Shown here piece after piece: positions 1-7,843 of a stretch of 7,843 nt of DNA. The stretch lies in contig JANYBF010000182.1 of the NCBI GenBank assembly GCA_025360895.1, positions 1 to 7,843 on the forward strand. The letters run 5' to 3'. This DNA comes from Verrucomicrobiota bacterium. Lineage in GTDB: Bacteria > Verrucomicrobiota > Verrucomicrobiia > Limisphaerales > JADLHS01. Position 1 is the stretch's first letter, and each line of letters starts with the position of its first letter. The notes under the pieces are model-generated. The model did no database searches and was not told where the DNA came from. It saw nothing but the letters and a program-made list of their open reading frames with translations. Position numbers and translations under genes: made by a program.

Positions 1-206
1 ACCGCCTGCGGCGTGAAGTCGGTGTGCGCGAAAAAACGATAAGCGGCACAGGCTTGGCCCCACGAACCGGTGGCCGCGGGAAGGGAGGCGTCCGGCGCAC
101 GCGCCAAGGCCTCGGCGAGGCGGGTCAGCCGGCGCGTCCGCCGCTGATCGCCGAGTTGCGCTTGGATGAATTCGTCCATGATGGCATCGCTGAACAGGTC
201 TTGCAT
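1..206 (-). CDS. IS4-family (Tn5-like) transposase, N-terminal part, cut by window edge
   Basis: Transposase of a DDE-type insertion sequence. Only the N-terminal DNA-binding domain is in the window: 68 full codons from the ATG at 206, continuing past position 1. The reading is MQDLFSDAIMDEFIQAQLGD, then QRRTRRLTRLAEALARAPDA and a stretch ending in AAYRFFAHTDFTPQAV. It matches the layout of the Tn5 transposase N-terminus (ALGDPRRTARLVNVAAQLA ... EGAYRFIRNPNVSAEAI), the Tnp_DNA_bind domain, with LGD-x-RRT-x-RL and AYRF conserved. The start could equally be the Met at 179 (MDEFIQAQLGD). No clear Shine-Dalgarno is seen; TTGGGG touches the first ATG. The catalytic DDE domain would lie to the left, outside the window, so whether the element is intact is unknown. 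It runs in the same direction as rpoC. Confidence 0.85.
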   Translation of the reverse strand, partial: MQDLFSDAIMDEFIQAQLGDQRRTRRLTRLAEALARAPDASLPAATGSWGQACAAYRFFAHTDFTPQA

Positions 207-375
207 CCCCAAGGTCTGCCATAACGCGTTGACAATAGGAACCTTAAAATGACCCCAAAAATGTGCGTAACGAGAAGAGAGGGCTGGCGCACTCCAAAAC
301 CTGACGGAGGTTCGGCTGACCGTTGAGCCATGCAGGGACGCAGTGGAATGCGTCCAACCAAGTCGCGGCGGAGGA
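207..375. other. Non-coding junction between sigma remnant and transposase, holding the probable IS end
   Basis: These 169 bases lie between the sigma remnant stop and the first transposase Met. No frame here looks like a known protein. The part from about 207 to 280 is distinctly more AT-rich (ACCTTAAAATGACCCC and neighbours) than the part from 290 to 360, which suggests a composition change. Because IS4-family transposase genes usually begin within about 100 bases of the element's terminal inverted repeat, the IS boundary probably falls between about 230 and 330. The opposite end of the element is outside the window, so the terminal repeat cannot be confirmed. Confidence 0.4.
336..355. repeat. 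Short perfect palindrome, possible dispersed repeat unit
   Basis: GGACGCA (336-342) and TGCGTCC (349-355) are perfect inverted arms around a 6-base loop (GTGGAA). It lies in the non-coding gap between the sigma remnant and the transposase start. The surrounding stretch, about 290-360, resembles in style the intergenic REP-like repeats I associate with Pedosphaera-type genomes, from memory only. The hairpin is directly visible; membership of a repeat family is inferred. Confidence 0.5.
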
Positions 376-729
376 TCATCGCACCGCCTCCCGTTCACGC
401 TGCCGGATCTCTCCGGCAATCCGCCGTTGCAAGAGGCGGCCGGTCCGACCCTCATGCCGCACCGGTGCCAACCGGAAGCGGCGGATTTTGGCCAGCCGCG
501 GAAAGAGTTCGATGACGAGCCGCAGCCAGCGGCTTTCCTGGACAACTTCCTCCGCCTCGGAATGGGTGAGGCCGCGCTGGAGGGCGAAGCCGTAGATGAG
601 CTTCCAATAGGTATTGAAGAAGTCGCGCCAACTGGCCTGGTCGTCCCAGTCTTTGAGCCGCCCCAACAGACTGGCGCGCGTCGGAATCAGGTCCGGCGGG
701 CAATCGTCGGCTGGCGGTTGTTGAATCAT
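376..729 (-). pseudogene. Truncated ECF-type RNA polymerase sigma factor (N-terminal remnant with unrelated tail)
   Basis: The first 65 residues from the ATG at 729 look like the start of a sigma-70 family ECF factor of the kind common in Verrucomicrobiota: PTRASLLGRLKDWDDQASW at about 13-31, FFNTYWKLIYGFALQRGLT as region 2.1, then SEAEEVVQE as region 2.2. After that Glu (codon 537-535) the frame stays open for 52 more codons to a TGA at 378-376, but the tail (SRWLRLVIELFPRLAKI..., ending REREAVR) no longer resembles sigma. The -10 recognition helices (2.3/2.4) and all of region 4 are missing, and neither other minus-strand frame restores them. At 117 residues it is well short of a usual ECF factor (about 170-200), so it cannot act as a normal promoter-recognising sigma. 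A longer start at a TTG (783) is possible but passes through a proline/arginine-rich, C7-containing stretch and is less likely. It lies in the same direction as rpoC, 248 bases downstream. A real short fusion protein cannot be excluded. Confidence 0.7.
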
Positions 730-847
730 GCGGAAATCGGGCGCCGGGGGGGACGGGATTACTCGCCGCCGCCCGGTGCGCAACTACAGGTTAAACCGTC
801 GCGCAGAGCAAGACCTTACAAAAATCTGGAAGGTGGGAACATCCGTA

Positions 848-894
848 GGCGGCGTTGACCGAACTTCGCTCAAACTTCGTGGGCAACTGCCGCC
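848..894. repeat. Imperfect palindrome between rpoC and the sigma remnant
   Basis: GGCGGCGTTG at 848-857 pairs with CAACTGCCGCC at 884-894, with one bulged base. The interior holds a small CGAAcTTCG palindrome and a repeated AACTTCG (862-868 and 873-879). Just beyond, the near-identical AGTTCCGGGGCG (902-913) and AGTTCGGGGCG (920-930) form a short direct repeat, the second of which overlaps the terminator stem. The block looks like a fragment of an intergenic repeat rather than coding sequence; which family is unknown to me. Confidence 0.45.
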
Positions 895-921
895 ACGTCT
901 GAGTTCCGGGGCGTACGCAGT

Positions 922-953
922 TCGGGGCGCTCCCGGTGAAGAGAGCGCCCCGA
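922..953 (-). terminator. GC-rich hairpin after rpoC, candidate transcription terminator
   Basis: A perfect 11-base-pair inverted repeat: TCGGGGCGCTC at 922-932 and GAGCGCCCCGA at 943-953, with a 10-base loop. It begins 25 bases past the rpoC stop, where an operon terminator is expected. Read in the rpoC direction it has an A/T-rich run before the stem (AAAATAATTACAAAT) but no U-tract after it (ACTGCGTACG follows). Read in the plus direction the stem is followed by TTTGTAATTATTTT, the classical layout. It may therefore end rpoBC transcription without a U-tract, stop plus-strand transcripts from running antisense into rpoC, or mainly protect the mRNA 3' end. The hairpin is certain; its function is inferred. 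Confidence 0.6.
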
Positions 954-977
954 TTTGTAATTATTTTAGCTGAACGA

Positions 978-5117
<4,140 letters not shown>

Positions 5118-5152
5118 GCGCTTTTAGATTCAGCAGTGGTTAATAAGTTGAC
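5118..5152 (-). other. rpoB-rpoC intergenic spacer, no Shine-Dalgarno
   Basis: The 35-base gap between the rpoB stop (TAG, 5155-5153) and the rpoC ATG (5117-5115). It is AT-rich compared with the flanking genes and shows neither a hairpin nor a GGAG-like ribosome site; an A-rich stretch (CTAAAA) lies 5 to 10 bases before the ATG. Nothing suggests a terminator or a separate promoter, so rpoB and rpoC are read as one operon. Confidence 0.7.
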
Positions 5153-7843
5153 CTAGACGGCGGCGAGGACCGCCGTGGCATTTTCCGGGGGTTGATCCAC
5201 CGGATTGGTGTAACCGACTTTCACATCCAGACAGAGGGATTGCATTTCCTTCACGAGGACGTTGAATGATTCCGGGATGCCCGCTTCGAGCGCGTTGTCG
5301 CCCTTGACGATGCTTTCGTAGATCCGCGTACGACCTTGCACGTCGTCGGACTTCACGGTCAGGAGCTCCTGCAACGTGTACGCCGCGCCGTAGGCTTCCA
5401 TCGCCCAGACTTCCATTTCGCCGAAGCGCTGCCCGCCGTATTGCGCCTTGCCGCCCAGCGGTTGTTGCGTGACGAGCGAGTACGGTCCGACGGCACGGGC
5501 GTGAATCTTGTCCGCGACCAAGTGCCCCAGCTTCATCATGTAGATGTAGCCAACGACCACTTCCTGATCGAACTGATCACCGCTGCGACCATCGTAAAGA
5601 TGCGTTTTGCCGTTCTCGCCGACGAGCACCACCTGTCCTTGATCGGTTTGTTGCTTGCCCGCTTCTTCGAGGTACTTGCGAATCTGCTTTTCCTTGATGC
5701 CGTCGAACACCGGGGTGGCGAATTTCATGCCGAGAATTTTCGCCGCCCAGCCCAGGTGGGTTTCCAACACCTGACCGACGTTCATGCGCGAAGGCACGCC
5801 CAGCGGGTTCAACACGATTTCAACCGGCGTTCCATCCGCGAGATGCGGCATGTCTTCCTCGGCCACAATCTTGGCGACGACGCCCTTGTTACCGTGACGA
5901 CCAGCCATCTTATCACCCACCGAGAGCTTGCGCTTCGAGGCGACATAGACCTTAACCGATTTGACGATGCCGCTATCGGCGCCTTCCCCGGCCTCGGCAC
6001 GACCAAGTTCCACGTCATACTGCATCTGAATATCGTCAAACTTCTTTTTGAAGCTACCGATGATCTCATTGATCTTGTTGCGGATCGGCGATGGGTCAAT
6101 CTCGATCCGGTCATAGACCTCGGCGAGCCGACGGAGCAGTGTTTTGGTGATCTTGCGGTTCGCCGGGATGATGATTTCGCCGGTTTCGCTGTTGACCACA
6201 TCGAGCGGAATTTTTTCGCCGAGCAAGATATTGCTCAACGCTTCCGTCAACTGATCGCGCAACTCATCCACTTTTTTCTTGTGATCTTCCTCAATCTGCT
6301 TGGAATGGCGCTTGTCTTCGCTGACCGCCTTGTGTTCGCCATCTTTCTTGGCCGAAACCTTTACATCCATGACGATGCCATAGGTGCCGGAAGGAACTTT
6401 CAACGACGTGTCCTTCACATCCGCCGCCTTTTCACCAAAGATGGCGCGGAGCAAACGTTCTTCCGGCGCGAGCTCGGTTTCAGACTTCGGCGTAATCTTG
6501 CCGACCAGAATGTCGCCGGGCTTCACTTCCGCCCCGACGCGAATGACACCATCAGCGCCGAGATTTTTCAACGCCTCATCGCCGAGGTTCGGGATGTCGC
6601 GCGTAATTTCCTCCGGCCCAAGTTTGGTATCGCGGGCGGCGACCTCAAATTCGTCAATGTGAATGCTGGTGAAGATGTCGTCCTTGACGATCTTCTCGCT
6701 GATGAGGATCGCGTCCTCGAAGTTGTAACCGTTCCACGGCATGAACGCGACGAGCACATTGCGCCCGAGCGCAAGCTCGCCGAACTGAGTGCAAGGCCCG
6801 TCCGCGATAACTTGACCTTTTTTGACGTGGTCACCCTTGCGGACAAGAATTTTCTGGTTGATGCAAGTCGCCGCGTTGGAGCGCATGAACTTGCGGATCT
6901 CATAGACCCAGACACCCTTTTCGGGCTCGTGCTTAACTTTCTTCTTCGATTCCGGCAACTTGCCGTCTTCGGTGATGATGACGTGACTGCCGGTGATGGA
7001 CGCGACTTTACCAGCCTCTTCCGCCACGACAACCGCCCGGGAATCGCGCGCGACACGGTCTTCGAGACCGGTGGCCACAAACGGAGCTTCGGTAACGAGC
7101 AACGGCACGGCCTGACGTTGCATGTTGGAACCCATCAATGCCCGGTTGGCGTCGTCGTGTTCGAGGAACGGAATCAGCGACGCGGCAACGGAAACCAACT
7201 GCTTGGGCGACACGTCCATGTAGTCCACGCGGTCGGGTTCGACGTCAATAAAGTCGCCCCGGCACCGGCAAACCACGCGGTCGGTCGTGAAATTTCCCTT
7301 GTCGTCAATCGCCGAGTTCGCCTGGGCGACGATGAACTGCTCCTCACGATCTGCGGTCAGGTAATCCAGATGATTAGAGACGCGACCCTTTTCGACTTTG
7401 CGATACGGCGTTTCGAGGAAACCAAAATCGTTGATGCGCGCAAACGTCGCCAGCGACGCGATCAAACCGATGTTCGGGCCTTCGGGTGTTTCCACCGGAC
7501 AAATGCGGCCATAGTGCGACGGGTGAACGTCGCGGACTTCAAAACCCGCGCGGTCGCGGGATAAGCCCCCCGGTCCGAGAGCCGACAAGCGGCGCTTGTG
7601 GGTTAATTCCGCCAGCGTATTGATCTGATCCATGAACTGGCTGAGTTGCGAGCGACCAAAGAAATCGCGGATGACGGCGGACAGCGCCTTCGGATTGATG
7701 AGCTTTTGAGGAGTCATCGCTTCGAGGCCCTGATCGAAAAGCGTCATGCGTTCCTTCACCAACCGTTCGGTGCGCGCCAGCCCGACACGGCACTGGTTGG
7801 CGAGCAATTCGCCCACGGTCCGGATACGGCGGCTGCCCAAGTG
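5153..7843 (-). CDS. rpoB: DNA-directed RNA polymerase subunit beta (5'-truncated by window edge)
   Basis: Beta subunit of core RNA polymerase; with beta' it forms the catalytic cleft that makes RNA from NTPs. About 896 codons are visible. The frame is still open at the right edge, where His-Leu-Gly-Ser-Arg-Arg aligns with the HLGNRR region of E. coli RpoB, so roughly the first 440 residues lie outside. Counting from the Leu codon at 7840-7838: the rifampicin-binding cluster (GRSQLSQFMDQ...THKRRLSALGPGGL) is at about 62-92, with Gln68, Asp71, His81, Arg84 and Ser86 matching E. coli Q513, D516, H526, R529 and S531. ETPEGPNIGL is at 118-127. The NGYNFED motif (Glu375, Asp376) is near the active site. 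Lys644 and Lys652 in GDKMAGRHGNK match the catalytic-site lysines K1065 and K1073. The C-terminal anchor YGGQRFGEMEVWAMEAYGA is at 801-819. A charged, coiled-coil-like stretch at about 495-625 occupies the SI2 position. The gene ends in TAG at 5155-5153, 35 bases before rpoC, so the two are co-transcribed. Confidence 0.99.
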   Translation of the reverse strand, partial: HLGSRRIRTVGELLANQCRVGLARTERLVKERMTLFDQGLEAMTPQKLINPKALSAVIRDFFGRSQLSQFMDQINTLAELTHKRRLSALGPGGLSRDRAGFEVRDVHPSHYGRICPVETPEGPNIGLIASLATFARINDFGFLETPYRKVEKGRVSNHLDYLTADREEQFIVAQANSAIDDKGNFTTDRVVCRCRGDFIDVEPDRVDYMDVSPKQLVSVAASLIPFLEHDDANRALMGSNMQRQAVPLLVTEAPFVATGLEDRVARDSRAVVVAEEAGKVASITGSHVIITEDGKLPESKKKVKHEPEKGVWVYEIRKFMRSNAATCINQKILVRKGDHVKKGQVIADGPCTQFGELALGRNVLVAFMPWNGYNFEDAILISEKIVKDDIFTSIHIDEFEVAARDTKLGPEEITRDIPNLGDEALKNLGADGVIRVGAEVKPGDILVGKITPKSETELAPEERLLRAIFGEKAADVKDTSLKVPSGTYGIVMDVKVSAKKDGEHKAVSEDKRHSKQIEEDHKKKVDELRDQLTEALSNILLGEKIPLDVVNSETGEIIIPANRKITKTLLRRLAEVYDRIEIDPSPIRNKINEIIGSFKKKFDDIQMQYDVELGRAEAGEGADSGIVKSVKVYVASKRKLSVGDKMAGRHGNKGVVAKIVAEEDMPHLADGTPVEIVLNPLGVPSRMNVGQVLETHLGWAAKILGMKFATPVFDGIKEKQIRKYLEEAGKQQTDQGQVVLVGENGKTHLYDGRSGDQFDQEVVVGYIYMMKLGHLVADKIHARAVGPYSLVTQQPLGGKAQYGGQRFGEMEVWAMEAYGAAYTLQELLTVKSDDVQGRTRIYESIVKGDNALEAGIPESFNVLVKEMQSLCLDVKVGYTNPVDQPPENATAVLAAV

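Noticed and set aside
24..224. 66-codon plus-strand frame at the left edge
   Set aside because: It is antisense to the Tn5-like transposase N-terminus, whose domain match is clear.
125..379. 84-codon minus-strand frame whose ATG overlaps the sigma remnant stop (ATGA), suggesting coupled translation
   Set aside because: It runs through the palindrome and the presumed IS end, then out of frame across the transposase start; the sequence has no protein-like features. The ATGA overlap is probably chance.
746..752. G7 homopolymer (C7 on the coding strand) as a phase-variation switch for the sigma gene
   Set aside because: It lies upstream of the likely ATG at 729 and the gene is already truncated, so slippage would have no clear effect.
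343..858. 171-codon plus-strand frame across the sigma remnant
   Set aside because: It is antisense to the recognisable sigma fragment, proline/arginine-rich, and without motifs.
5336..7564. 742-codon open frame on the plus strand, antisense to rpoB
   Set aside because: Its protein resembles no known family and it mirrors the codon pattern of rpoB, where GC-rich third positions remove stops from one antisense frame. rpoB itself is unmistakably coding.

Overview
The window holds the transcription core of a bacterial chromosome, read entirely on the minus strand, plus a short accessory stretch downstream of it. Positions 7843 to 5153 encode the C-terminal two thirds of RpoB (its start lies off the right edge). 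After a 35-base gap, positions 5117 to 978 encode a complete RpoC of 1379 residues. Both have intact catalytic and structural motifs and are clearly functional. They form the usual rpoB-rpoC operon, so the transcript runs from the right edge leftwards.

Downstream of rpoC (977 to 1) the character changes. A strong GC-rich hairpin sits just after the rpoC stop and is followed by an imperfect palindrome. Next comes a truncated ECF-type sigma factor: it keeps the start and most of sigma region 2 but loses all similarity after the VVQE motif and has no region 4. Beyond it is a non-coding stretch with a short perfect palindrome, then the first 68 codons of an IS4-family (Tn5-like) transposase that leaves the window at position 1. 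I read this flank as a repeat- and IS-rich breakpoint next to the operon. The rpsL/rpsG/fusA genes that follow rpoC in many bacteria are not seen here.

The likely source is a GC-rich member of the Verrucomicrobiota (Pedosphaera/Limisphaerales-like). This rests on the wording of the sigma fragment and of RpoB/RpoC and on the repeat style of the flank, all judged from memory, so it is an inference. Both RNA polymerase subunits carry lineage insertions in the same places as E. coli: SI3 inside the RpoC trigger loop, and a coiled-coil-rich insertion at the SI2 position of RpoB.

I found no convincing undescribed system. The points most worth a second look are the broken sigma gene with its unrelated in-frame tail, the IS end next to it, and the hairpin and palindromes between rpoC and the sigma remnant. 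The long open frames antisense to rpoB and rpoC are composition shadows.
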